Shown here in pieces: positions 1 to 9,724 of a stretch of 64,000 nt of DNA (the stretch's first letter is position 1; each line of letters starts with the position of its first letter). Made by a program: the position numbers and the translations under genes. The notes beneath the pieces were generated by a model. The model saw nothing but the letters and a program-made list of their open reading frames with translations. It was not told the DNA's origin and did not search any database. The stretch comes from Eriocheir sinensis (lineage: Eukaryota > Arthropoda > Malacostraca > Decapoda > Varunidae). The stretch is from positions 204,698 through 268,697 of the forward strand of contig NW_026111628.1 in assembly GCF_024679095.1 (NCBI RefSeq), in the 5' to 3' direction.

Positions 1-978
1 AGGATTGAGGCCAGAGAGGGCATAGAAAACATCATTTTGAAGAATCTTTATAACAGGCATAAAGGAGTCAGAGGGGGGATGAGTAGGAGGAATATGCCCA
101 GAATCGTCCAGAGTGGAGTTTTTAGAAAAGTTTGAGAGAAGAGTTCAGCCTTAGAGATAGATGAGACGGCAGTGTTGCTGTCAGGACTGAGGAGTGGAGG
201 GAAAGATGAAGAAGTGAAGTTGGAGGAGATGTTTTGGCTAGATGCCAGAAGTCACGGGAAGAGTTAGAGAAAGCAAGGTTTTGACATTTTCTATTAATGA
301 AAGAATTTTGGTTAGTCGGAGAATAGATTTGGCACGATTTCGGGCAGAAATGTAAAGTTCATAATTAGCATTAGTTTGAAGGCTCTGGTATCTTTTGTGA
401 GCTACCTCTCTATCATTGACAGCACGAGAACAAGCGTGATTAAACCAAGGCTTTTTAGCGTGAGGAGTAGAGAAAGAACGAGGAATGTATGCCTCCATTC
501 CAGAGACAATCACCTCTGGGATGCGCTGAGCACACACAGAGTGGTCTCTATCCTTGAAGCAATAATCATTCCACGTGAATGGAAAAGTACATCCTCAGGT
601 CGTCCCACCGAGCTGAAGCAAAATGCCAGAAGCATCGCCTCTTCGGTGGGTCCAGAGGGTGTACAGGAGCGATAGGACAGGATGCAGAAATAAGATTGTG
701 ATCGGAGGAGCCCAACGGAGAGAACAGTTTGACAGAATAAGCAGAAGGGTTTGAGGTAAGGAAGAGGTCTAGAATGTTGGGCCGATCTCCAAGACGGTCA
801 GGAATACGTGTAGGGTGCTGGACCAACTGCTCTAGGTCGTTGAGGATAGCAAAGTTGTAGGCTTGTTCACCAGGATGGTCAGTGAAAGAGGATGAAAGCC
901 AAAGCTGGTGGTGAACATTGAAATCTCCTAGGATGGAGATTTCAGCGAAGGAGAGTGGGTCAAGATGTGCTCCACTAC
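1..978 (-). mobile_element. LINE-B fragment (endonuclease region), Jockey/I-like non-LTR retrotransposon
   Basis: Read on the minus strand, this stretch encodes the endonuclease (EEP) domain and the start of the linker of the same LINE seen at 12963-16262 and 36681-39989. Recognisable motifs include [10 protein letters not shown] near the high-coordinate end, [10 protein letters not shown] and [12 protein letters not shown]. The reading frame is broken near 575-590 by small indels and near 300. The window edge cuts the copy at position 1. The high-coordinate end stops abruptly after the GTGCTCCACT sequence (near 978), where a CTA/CTG triplet array begins. It is a decayed copy with no function of its own. 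The LINE assignment is secure from the three-way match within the window; the clade name is less certain. Confidence 0.85.
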
Positions 979-1022
979 TACTGCTACTGCTACTACTGCT
1001 GCTACTACTACTACTACTACTG

Positions 1023-1100
<78 letters not shown>

Positions 1101-1160
1101 TTAGTACTACTACAAGTACTACTTATTCCTCATCTTGTAGTAGTACTTCTATGCTACTGT
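979..1160. repeat. Imperfect (CTA/CTG)n triplet array
   Basis: About 180 bp of CTA and CTG triplets, imperfect at both ends. It lies exactly between the broken end of the LINE-B fragment and the presumed intron upstream of the P-like transposase exon. The leucine- or threonine-rich ORFs across it are repeat artefacts. Confidence 0.9.
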
Positions 1161-1228
1161 TGTGAGATTTGACTGCAAATGCTTATTTATTACATAGTTT
1201 TTAATATTTGAAAAAAAATTTATTACAG

Positions 1229-3381
1229 GTGCCAACAAGGATGTCAGCCAACATTCTGCTGCACCTACAAGCTGTACAGAGATGCAGAGTCAGTTGTCGC
1301 GTCTGCAGCATGAGAATGCAGCACTCCTTGCCAGCATAGCGGAGAAGGACATGAAAATCGCAGCCCAAAATGCTGAAATTGATCAACTTAAAAGCACATT
1401 ACAGGGTGTGGAAAATTCTATTGTCAATGCTAGAAGGCACCTGAGCACCTTCATGTCCGCTTCACAGGTTGACTGTATTTTGCAAGGGAAATCTGTGCAT
1501 CGGTGGGTAGATGATGACATCGGTCATGCACTGTCACTAAGAAATTTGAGCAGTAAGGCCTACAGACTAATTAGAAATAGATGGAATATATCTCTTCCAT
1601 CACTATCCACAATTAAGCGCAGGACAAGACAGTTTAAAGTAGAGCCAGGCGTTTTACTATCTGTTTTAGCCCTGCTAAAAGAAAAGGCCTCAACAATGAC
1701 AGAGCGTGACCGTGTCTCTGTCCTCTCATTTGATGAGTGTAGTGTAGCACAGGAGTGGTGTTATGATAAGGCTAGTGACCATCTTTATAGCCCCAAGAAG
1801 TCTGTTCAGTGTGCTTTGGTGAGAGGTCTCACTGGGTCATGGAAACAAATAATATATTACAAATTTGATTGTCCAATGACGAAAGAGCTCCTTTTCGAGC
1901 TAATAACTCATGTAGAGGCTGCAGGGTTTCCAGTTGTTGCAATGGTGAGTGATATGTCTTCAACAAATCTTGCATTATGGAAATCTTTAAATGTAGACAC
2001 CACAACAACGCACTTCACCAATCCAACTGACCCAAACAGAGAAGTGCATGTTTTTGCAGATGTCCCTCACCTGATAAAGTTAGTGCGAAATCATTTCCTT
2101 GATAATGGCTTTGTAACAACTGACGGAAAAGTGATTGATAGCACATGTGTGAGAGAGTTGATTATTAGGAGCAAGGCAGATTTTAAAGTAACACACAAAT
2201 TGTCTGAAAAACATATTGAGGTAAAAGGTCCTCAAAGAATGAAAGTTAAATTGGCAGCACAACTCCTCTCTGACACAACTGCTAAAGCACTAATGTATTT
2301 TGGTGAAAAAGGTTTATTCGAGGGGGTGACATGGAGTGCCACGAGTGACTTCGTATCACTCATAGACACATGGTTTGATGTATTAAACTCAAACATGTTA
2401 TATAATAAGAAACCTGCTAGATCGGCATTTGAGGCTATAGATAACCAAATAGTTGTTCTACAACAAATGATCGACACAATAAGTAACTTGCATGTTCGTG
2501 GTCGAAATAATCCTCTTATGTTTCAAAAAGGCATTATAATATCATCAAAGTCACTTCAAAAATTGTTTGCAATGGTAAAAGATAAATATAATATTACATT
2601 TTTACTTACATCTAGACTTAATCAGGATGTTGTAGAAAATCTGTTTGGCTATCTGCGGCAAATGGGAGGGAGCTGTGATCATCCCTCTCCTGTTTCTATA
2701 AAGTATCGACTCAGGGCATACCTTCTTGGCAAAGACAGCAGCCTCATGGGGGAAAAATATAACACTCTTGAACAAAGCAAAGAAAACTGTCTCACAAGTG
2801 ATTTTCGTGTCACTACTAAAAGGAATGAAGATGTGAGGGAAAGTGTTACAGAGGCATTACAGCAGGAACTATGCCTCACATCAATCTTCTTCAGTGCATG
2901 TACTGAAGAAGATCTAATAAATACAGATGATTTAACAGAGGAAGACATTGAATTAGGTGGCAGTCTTGAAGGTGACACAGAAACAGAAGGCATGATGTAC
3001 TTCGGTGGCTATGTTGCTAGGAAGTTTCCACAACATCAGCTTGGCTACCAGTCCCAAAATTATAAGAAGAGAAAATGGATAGACGTAACAGCCAGGGATA
3101 GCAGTAAATTAGTAAAACCCAGCGAAGAATTCATACCCAAGCTCAGGAAGATGGGCAAAATTTTTAATAGTTACCATGGCAATAACACTTTGCAATGTGG
3201 AAAATCAGCGATGAGTTCTCTGGCAGAGCACATGACACATTACGTCGACCTACCAACAGAGGTGATCACATTTTATGTCCGCTGCCGCACTTTCTTTCGT
3301 ATGCGGATATTAAATAATAAAATGAAGAAGGCAAGTATGCAAAAGAAAATAAATACAAAAATATATAAGTTGGTGGCGTAG
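1229..3381 (+). CDS. P-element-type (THAP9-like) transposase, main exon, open over 699 aa from the first ATG
   Basis: The first ATG is at 1282, giving 699 residues to the TAG at 3379-3381. The frame is also open back to a good splice acceptor (polypyrimidine then TTACAG, AG at 1227-1228), so the exon probably starts at 1229 and an upstream exon should carry the THAP DNA-binding domain. Visible parts in order: a coiled coil at about residues 1-50; a helix-turn-helix-like segment near residues 90-115; then an RNase-H-fold catalytic core. Candidate catalytic residues are D151 (SFDEC), D224 (SDMSSTN) and E452 (VENLFGYLR). Between D224 and E452 lies the insertion that binds GTP in P transposase. 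The C-terminus has FGGYVARKF. Known family role: cut-and-paste transposition. There is no frameshift or stop, unlike nearby LINE copies, so it is young or under selection. No THAP motif or terminal inverted repeats were found beside it. Confidence 0.85.
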
Positions 3382-3629
3382 AAGTAAAGTTTATGACCTA
3401 CATTGATTTTTCTTTGATTACCCTAACAGTTGCATTATTATGACTGCTAAGCCCCGAGCTGAACATGTACTTCCTCATTTATATTGTCTGTCTTCCTTTT
3501 CCTACTACTTCCTACTATGCATATCCTCATTTAAGGTGATATAGTAATGATGAAAGAACAAAAAGTTTATTTTTTAGTCCTTTTTTTGGGTTACCAATTA
3601 ATTTTGATTGGTCTGGATCGTCTTCAAAC

Positions 3630-3630
<1 letters not shown>

Positions 3631-3687
<57 letters not shown>

Positions 3688-3738
3688 GTTATATATATAG
3701 ATATTTATATATATTTATATATAGTTATATATATATAG

Positions 3739-3817
<79 letters not shown>
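3631..3817. repeat. (AT)n followed by (AG)n microsatellite
   Basis: An interrupted AT array (about 3631-3752) runs into an uninterrupted AG array (3753-3817). The flanks 3382-3630 and 3818-3998 show no gene; the second contains G-rich unique sequence that may be an end of the P-like transposon, but I could not pair it with another end. Confidence 0.92.
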
Positions 3818-3821
<4 letters not shown>

Positions 3822-3998
3822 CATGCAGACATACATACAGAGAAGCAAACCTTGGAAGGATAAAAACTACTTAGTTCCCGCTGAAATAAGAGAACGATAG
3901 GGGTAGGAGGCGGGAGTGGGAGGGGGGAGAAACCCCCCACTATAAGGCCAACACAGGGCGTCGCACCTTAGCTCCGCCCACATGCGCGTGGCCTGACC

Positions 3999-4846
3999 TT
4001 ACTTTATTAGACCATGCCAGGTCGTAGGGGGAAGCAGTGCACGGGCTAAGTTGAAATTTCCTTTTTTGTAATCTGGTATCACTGATGGATTATCTACGAG
4101 TTTGTGACATATGTTGATATTAAAACGGATTAAGTGGTGATCGCACCCATTAAGTTTCTCACCAACTGTACAGTCGCGAATGAGGTCGGGGTCGCTTACT
4201 AATACCAGATCCAGCAGATTGTTTTCTCTTGTTGGTTGAGTTACAGCTTGAGTGAGGAACGAATCCTCCACCATTTCTAAAAGCCTGTTACCCTCTTGAT
4301 CTCCAGTCATCAGTCCCCAGTCAATGTTAGGGCAATTAAAGTCCCCAATTATAATTGCTTCCTTGCTTTGTGTTAGAGAGTGAATCTCTTCGTAGAGGGC
4401 AGTGTCATCGGCTGCCTGTTGTTTCGGAGGCCTGTATACGGTTGCAAGTGTTAGTTTCTTGTTATTTGCGGTTATTTCCACATAGACAGAATCGTATTTC
4501 TCTGCGTCCTGTTTGTCTATTTTTATGGCAGGGAGTGTACTTTTTACGTAGCAAACTACTCCTCCTCCTTTCTTGTGCTTTCGACTTTGTGGAAGCTGTA
4601 CCCAGGGAATGACATTTCGGATTCTAGATGGGTAGAGTTGGCCCAAGTCTCTGTGATGGCTACCACATCTGGTTTCTCTGTTGCAATATACGCCCTAATT
4701 TCGTCCTTTTTGGGTATTAAACTACGTGCATTTGTGTACATGATAGAAGTGTGGCCGTGACGAGTTGTACCAGCTCGCTTGTCGGAGGCGTGGTTAGTTA
4801 CACAGTTTCTTGTGAGTCGCACTGACGCTACGGGTTGGTTGATCAA
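3999..4846 (-). pseudogene. CR1-type LINE ORF2 fragment: AP-like endonuclease domain (copy 2)
   Basis: Two overlapping frames (4556-4846 and 3999-4646) together encode most of an EEP endonuclease matching the copy at 6224-8416. Seen motifs include ITETWANS, YVKSTLPAIKI, IIIGDFNCPNIDW and NGCDHHLIRFN, the last holding the conserved SDH-type Asp-His. A one-base shift near 4560-4640 separates the frames. The copy ends near 4005, before the reverse transcriptase. The frame begins right at the stop codon of the upstream esterase ORF, so the two LINE ORFs are tightly packed, as is usual for CR1 elements. Dead fragment. Confidence 0.85.
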
Positions 4847-5528
4847 GGGCTGCCTTTGCCCCGTCCTCGCCCGCCGTTTTTTGAAAGGCTTTTCGAAAAG
4901 CTTTTCACTGCCTCGTCCAGAAGCCTCCCGAAACGCGCCGATCCAACCTCATTCAGATGTAGTCCATCGTTCCAAAACAAGTCTGGGCGCTCAAGGAAGT
5001 GGTGCCAGGCGTTTGTAAACGCCACGCCTTCGTCGTCACAAATTTCCTTCAGACTAGTATTGATGTTGCTCGCTTTGCTGTTGAAGCCGGCGTAAGCGCT
5101 GATTCTGGGTAGAATTCCAGAGACAATGACGTGAGGGGACTTGGTCTTGTAACGCCGAATGACCTGACGGTATTTTGATAGTAGGGCCTGAGTTTGAGTA
5201 GACTGAACGTCATTTGTCCCCGCGTGAATCAAATAAACTGTGTCTTCCTTCGCGAGTTCCGTGACAGCATCGACAGCTGAAGTAATGTCGTCCAGTTTGG
5301 CTCCCGGAATACAATAACGCCTCCGCGTCTCTGTATTCCTGCCGCAGAATTCCGTTAATTGACCTCTAACCAGCGAGTCCCCTACAAGTCTAACAGATGT
5401 TTTCAGCTTGTCTGTGCCCCGAAACTGTGTCTGATCTACGCTGACCACAGCAGGAAGAATGGTCTGAAATTGGAGGAGGAGAAGGAGGAGACTCCTTACC
5501 CAGCCTGCTTCAGGAGACAACATCTGAA

Positions 5529-5529
<1 letters not shown>
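4843..5529 (-). CDS. CR1-type LINE ORF1 C-terminal part: SGNH/GDSL esterase-like domain (copy 2), open frame
   Basis: The frame stays open from the (CT)n array at about 5530 down to the TGA at 4843-4845. It shows the SGNH hydrolase hallmarks: GDSLVRG (nucleophile Ser), HAGTNDVQ (Asn block) and DGLHLNEVG (catalytic Asp and His). CR1 ORF1 proteins are known to carry such an esterase; its role in retrotransposition is not settled. The N-terminal Cys-rich head and the Ser/Thr/Pro linker are missing, apparently cut off by the CT array. Unlike the matching domain at 8720-9300, this one has no frameshift. The ORF2 endonuclease frame follows directly. It could only be expressed as a fragment, so it is probably non-functional. 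Confidence 0.85.
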
Positions 5530-5624
<95 letters not shown>

Positions 5625-5740
5625 CTTCCTCCCCCATCCCCTTCCCCTTTCCTCCTTTCCTTCCTCTCCTATCCCTCCCTCTCCTTTCAATCCCTTCCCC
5701 TTTCCCTCTCTTCCCCTTCCCTTCTTGTGCTCAGCCTGAA
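5530..5740. repeat. (CT)n microsatellite grading into C/T-rich low-complexity DNA
   Basis: Interrupted CT dinucleotides (5530-5625) followed by CCTTT/CCCTTTCC-rich DNA. It forms the 5' boundary of the CR1 copy 2 fragment. Confidence 0.9.
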
Positions 5741-5787
5741 ATTGGTCACGTAACTCGCTGTGGAAGGGGATAGGAAGGAGGAGGAGG

Positions 5788-5998
5788 GAAACATGGAAAC
5801 ATGGAAACGCAGGCAACAGAAAGCCTATTGGCTCATTACGAGGTTGCCCGCTTTGGTGATTTAATCTGCTCGACAGCCTGGGGCCTGGGGAGCAGATGAA
5901 AGCACCTCGACATTGAGGAGCAGATGAAAGCGCCTCGATATTGAGGAGCAGATGAAAGCGCCTCGATATTGAGGAGCAGATGAAAGCAACTCAATATT
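5788..5998 (-). repeat. CR1 3' UTR: ~26-bp tandem repeats and terminal octamer tail
   Basis: Next to the ORF2 stop, 3-4 diverged copies of a roughly 26-bp unit (plus strand GAGGAGCAGATGAAAGC) run from about 5886 to 5995. The element then ends at 5788-5808 in GAAACATG-type octamers (plus strand). Short octamer tails are the usual 3' terminus of CR1 elements and replace a poly-A tail. Confidence 0.7.
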
Positions 5999-6261
5999 CA
6001 GTTTACTCCCGACGCAGCGAAGTGACGGTCGATTCTATATTTGAAGGAGTTGATAGTATTCGCATTTACTACTTCTGAAGGAAGATTGTTCCAGTGACGG
6101 ATGACTCGGTTTGAAAAGAAACTCCTTCCGATGTCTGTGTTACATCGACTAGACTGAATGGGTAAACCGTTATTTCTAGTTCTTAGGTTGGTTTGCAATT
6201 CAAAGAAATTGGAGTAATCGACGTTATTGAATTTTTTCAGATACTTGAAGACTTGAATCAT
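5998..6261 (-). pseudogene. CR1 ORF2 C-terminal tail, out of frame with the main ORF2
   Basis: Encodes the C-terminal end of the LINE protein (VFKYLKKFNN, RSFFSNRVIRHWNNLP, SFKYRIDRHF), matching the ends of the LINE-C proteins at 19935-20519. It is separated from the main ORF2 frame by a frameshift near 6240 and by a deletion of several dozen codons near 6345, where the usual LVRPHLEYA segment is missing. It ends at the stop at 5998-6000. Confidence 0.75.
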
Positions 6262-8416
6262 ATCTCCTCGTAGGCGTCTTTTCTCTAATGTAAAGAGATT
6301 GAGTCGCTTGAGTCGCTCCTCGTACGGTTGAGCCCTTAAGGTTGGCTTTGTTGTATGCTTTTTTACAGTGATTCGCGTGTTTCAGGTCACTGCTGATAGT
6401 GACTCCAAGATCCTTTTCCTCCTGCATCGCTTGCAGAGGTCTCCCATTCATGATGTATGTGTGGTTACTATTTCTGGACCCAATGTGCATGACTTTGCAT
6501 TTGTCAACATTAAAGGACATTTGCCATTTTTCCGACCATTCGATAATATGATTGAGGTCTTTCTGAATGATTTCGCAGTCGGTCTTTGTGAGGGCCTTTC
6601 CCCCCACCTTAGTGTCATCAGCAAATCTCGATATTGTGGATTTCAGTCCTGATTCGAGGTCGTTGATATATATGATGAAGAGAATGGGTCCCAGCACTGA
6701 CCCTTGAGGCACTCCACTAGTGACTGGAAGCCAATCGGAAGGCTGTCCGTTGAGTAGTACTCGTTGTTTTCTGTGGGTGAGCCAATCTCTTATCCACGCG
6801 ATCAGATTGGCTCCAATGCCCGCCGAGTGCAGTTTCTTAAGGAGTCGCTCGTGCGGTACCTTGTCGAAGGCTTTCTGAAAGTCCAGGTATATAACATCAC
6901 TGGGGATGTGGGCATCCCAGTTCTTATATATACCTTGGAAGAAGTCTAATAAATTCGTTAGGCAGGAGCGCTTATTTCTGAAGCCATGCTGGGTGTCGGA
7001 GATTACATTATTGTCTTCTAGAAACTTAACAAGTTTGTCTCTAATAATCTTTTCGAGTATTTTTCCTGCCACTGATGTCAAACTTATGGGCCAGTAGTTT
7101 AATGCAACGCTTTTGTCTCCTTTTTTGAAAATTGGTGTTACGTTCGCCATCTTCCAGTCTTCCGGGACCTTTTTCAATTGAACAGACTGGTTGAATATGT
7201 TAGTGAGTGGCTGAAGTATTTGTTGTTTAAGCTCTTTTAATAACCGCGGGGACAAACCGTCAGGTCCTGTTGACTTGTTCGTGTCGAGTTTATCCAAATA
7301 CTCTTTCACTTCTTGGTCGCATATTGAGTCAGTTTTCAGGGGCGTGATTCCCCTCGGCGGGTCAGGGTTCTCGGGCATGGTTTCGATGTTCTCGACTGTG
7401 AATACGGATGCGAAGTTACTGTTGAGGATTCTGGCCATCTGTTTACTGTCCTGAGTTGCAGCTCCAGTCTCGTCTGTCAGGGGACCAATATTGGATTTTA
7501 CTTTCTTTTTCAATCTGATGTATGTGAAGAATTTTTTTGAGTTTGTCTTGATGTCACGCGCTATTTGTTTTTCGTAGTTGCGTTTACTACTCCGAATAAG
7601 GGTGCGACAAGCTCTGAGGCTGTTGTGGTACTGAGTACGGGCTTCGGCCGTGTCATTCTCTTTCATTAGGTTATAATTCCTTTTTTTTAAGTTTACCGCC
7701 CATTTTATTTCTCTGGTCATCCACGGTGGATCTACGGCACCATTTACTCGCCTGGGTTTCGTCGGCACTGTAGCCTTTTCTACTCCCAAAAGCTTATCTT
7801 TGAAGTTGTTCCACACGTTGTCGATTGTATTGTCGGTTAGGTGAAGTTGGTCCCAGGTCGCAGAGGGAAGCAGCTCACGGGCTAGGTTGAAATTTGCTTT
7901 TTTGTAGTCTGGTATCACTGACGGATTGTCTACGAGTTTGTGACTTATGTTGACATTGAAACGGATTAAGTGGTGATCGCAACCGTTAATTTTTTCACCA
8001 ACTTCACAGTCGCGAATGAGGTCGGGGTCACTTACTAATACCAGATCCAGCAGATTGTTTTCTCTTGTTGGTTGAGTTACAACTTGAGTGAGGAACGAAT
8101 TCTCCACCATTTCTATAAGCCTGTTACCCTCTTGATCTCCAGTCAATTGTCCCCAGTCAATGTTAGGGCAATTAAAGTCCCCAATTATTATTACTTGTTT
8201 ACTTTGTGTTAAAGAGTGAAGCTCTTCGTACAGGGCAGTGTCATCGGCTGCTTGTTGTTTTGGAGGCCTGTATACGGTCGCAAGTGTTAGTTTCTTATTA
8301 TTCGCAGTTATTTCCACATAGACGGAGTCGTAATTCTCTGCGTCCTGTTTGTCTATTTTTATGGCAGGGAGCGTACTTTTTACGTAGCAAATTACTCCTC
8401 CTCCTTTCTTGTGCAT
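6224..8416 (-). CDS. CR1 ORF2: endonuclease plus reverse transcriptase, nearly intact
   Basis: A 730-codon open frame. Residues 1-180 are the EEP endonuclease (IIIGDFNCPNIDW, NGCDHHLIRF); its first strand lies upstream of 8416 in broken sequence (ITETWANS near 8480). The middle is a basic linker. The reverse transcriptase starts near residue 385 (NKSTGPDGLSPRLLKEL) and shows NYWPISL (normally NYRPISL), [33 protein letters not shown] and the catalytic FADDTK. Known role: nicking the target DNA and priming cDNA synthesis from the element's RNA. The last ~40 residues are frameshifted after HANHCKKAYNKAN, so the protein lacks its C-terminal region and the element is probably immobile. Confidence 0.9.
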   Translation of the reverse strand: MHKKGGGVICYVKSTLPAIKIDKQDAENYDSVYVEITANNKKLTLATVYRPPKQQAADDTALYEELHSLTQSKQVIIIGDFNCPNIDWGQLTGDQEGNRLIEMVENSFLTQVVTQPTRENNLLDLVLVSDPDLIRDCEVGEKINGCDHHLIRFNVNISHKLVDNPSVIPDYKKANFNLARELLPSATWDQLHLTDNTIDNVWNNFKDKLLGVEKATVPTKPRRVNGAVDPPWMTREIKWAVNLKKRNYNLMKENDTAEARTQYHNSLRACRTLIRSSKRNYEKQIARDIKTNSKKFFTYIRLKKKVKSNIGPLTDETGAATQDSKQMARILNSNFASVFTVENIETMPENPDPPRGITPLKTDSICDQEVKEYLDKLDTNKSTGPDGLSPRLLKELKQQILQPLTNIFNQSVQLKKVPEDWKMANVTPIFKKGDKSVALNYWPISLTSVAGKILEKIIRDKLVKFLEDNNVISDTQHGFRNKRSCLTNLLDFFQGIYKNWDAHIPSDVIYLDFQKAFDKVPHERLLKKLHSAGIGANLIAWIRDWLTHRKQRVLLNGQPSDWLPVTSGVPQGSVLGPILFIIYINDLESGLKSTISRFADDTKVGGKALTKTDCEIIQKDLNHIIEWSEKWQMSFNVDKCKVMHIGSRNSNHTYIMNGRPLQAMQEEKDLGVTISSDLKHANHCKKAYNKANLKGSTVRGATQATQSLYIREKTPTRRYDSSLQVSEKIQ

Positions 8417-8719
8417 TCGATTTTTGGAAGCTGTACCCGGGAAATGATAGTTAAGATATTAAATGTGCAGAGTTGGCCCAGGTCTCTGTGATGGCTATTA
8501 AATTTGGTTTCTCAGTTGCAATATACGCATTAATTTCGTCCCTTTTGGGTATTAAACTACGTGCATTTGTACAAAATGGAAATGTGACTACTGGTTTGGC
8601 CGCGTCGTGTTGAATGAGTTCGCTTGTCGGGGGCGTCGTTGGTTACACAGTTTCTTGCAAGCCGCATCGACGCTACGGTTCGGTTGATCAGGGGTTGCCT
8701 TTGCCTTGCCCTCGCCTCT

Positions 8720-9300
8720 AGTTTTTTTAATAGCTTTTCGAGAAGCTTTCAACTGCATCGTTCAGGAGCCTTCCTAGCCGCGCCGAACCAACCTCGTTCA
8801 AGTGGAGTCCGTCCTCCCAAAACAGATCTGGGCGCTGGTTGAAGTGATGCCATGCGTTCGTGAACCCTACGCCTTCATCGTTACATAACTGCTTTAGACT
8901 AGTGTTGACGCCGTACGCTTTACTGTTGTTGTATCCGGCGAACGTATTGACTCGGTAGAATTCCAGAGACGATGATGTGAGGGGACTTGGTCTTGTATTT
9001 CCGAATGACTTGACGGTATTTTGCTAACAGGTCCTGAATTTGAGTTGACTGAAGGTCGTTGGTTCCCGCATGGATCAGATACACTGTGTCGTCCTTCGTA
9101 TTTACTGAAACTGCATCGACAGCTGATTCAATATCGTCCAGTTTGGCTCCGGGGATACAGAAACGCTTCCGTGTCAACGTATTCCGACCACAAAACTCCG
9201 TAAGTTGGCCTCTCACCACACTGTCTCCAACTAAATTGACTCTAGTAGTTAGTTTGCCCATACCAGGAAACAGCGTCTGGTTCGTACAAGTGACAGCTGG
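8720..9300 (-). pseudogene. CR1 ORF1 esterase (SGNH) domain, frameshifted (copy 1)
   Basis: Encodes the same esterase as 4843-5529. The segment 9261-8960 has NLVGDSVVRGQ and LIHAGTNDLQS; a frameshift near 8950, just after SGILP, moves the rest (AWHHFNQRPDLFW, DGLHLNEVGSARLG) to another frame down to about 8720. All three catalytic blocks are recognisable, so the break is a single indel in an otherwise well-kept domain. It follows the Ser/Thr/Pro-rich linker and precedes ORF2. Confidence 0.82.
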
Positions 9301-9724
9301 TAGAATGGTCTTGTGATTTCTTCTGGAAGGGCGCGAGGTACAAGCGGGAGCGCGGGCTGAGGTGGGTTTGGAAGTGATGGTGGTGATAGTAGTGGGTGGT
9401 TGGGAAAGGGTGGAGGGTGAGGTGTGGATGGAGGGAGATGTGGTATCAGAAGTGGAGGAGGAGGCGGAGGTTGAGTTCGTGTTGGAGGTGGAAGTGGAGG
9501 ATGGAGTGGTGATGAGGATAGGGGAGGAGTCAAGGGTGTTGGAGGGAGAGGAAGGGAGCGGAGAAAGGGGAGTGGTACTGTGGATGGAGGTGGATGGGGT
9601 AGGAAGGAGGTGGATTGAGTAGAAGGAATGGTATGGGTGGCGTCGGGTTCAGGCGTGGCAGAGGAGATCGTGTTGAAGGTGGAAGGGGAAGATGGAGTGG
9701 TGATGAGGATAGGGGAGGAGTCAA
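9300..9724 (-). repeat. CR1 ORF1 Ser/Thr/Pro-rich linker, lower part, made of diverged repeats
   Basis: On the plus strand this is G-rich with repeated blocks such as GGAGTGGTGATGAGGATAGG, seen at about 9500 and 9690 and again at 11456 beyond the hAT insertion. On the minus strand it encodes Ser, Thr and Pro runs. It was contiguous with 11294-11640 before the hAT insertion. Confidence 0.75.

Noticed and set aside
918..1172. Poly-Leu and poly-Thr ORFs
   Set aside because: Translation of the CTA triplet array.
3818..3998. Possible right end of the P-like transposon (AAGGCCAACACAGGGCGTCG)
   Set aside because: It shares a few short words with the ends of the 42879-45038 element but I could not align a terminal repeat or find a partner end left of position 1229.
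6368..7097. Plus-strand ORFs of 60-94 codons over the CR1 element
   Set aside because: Antisense shadows of the ORF2 reverse transcriptase.
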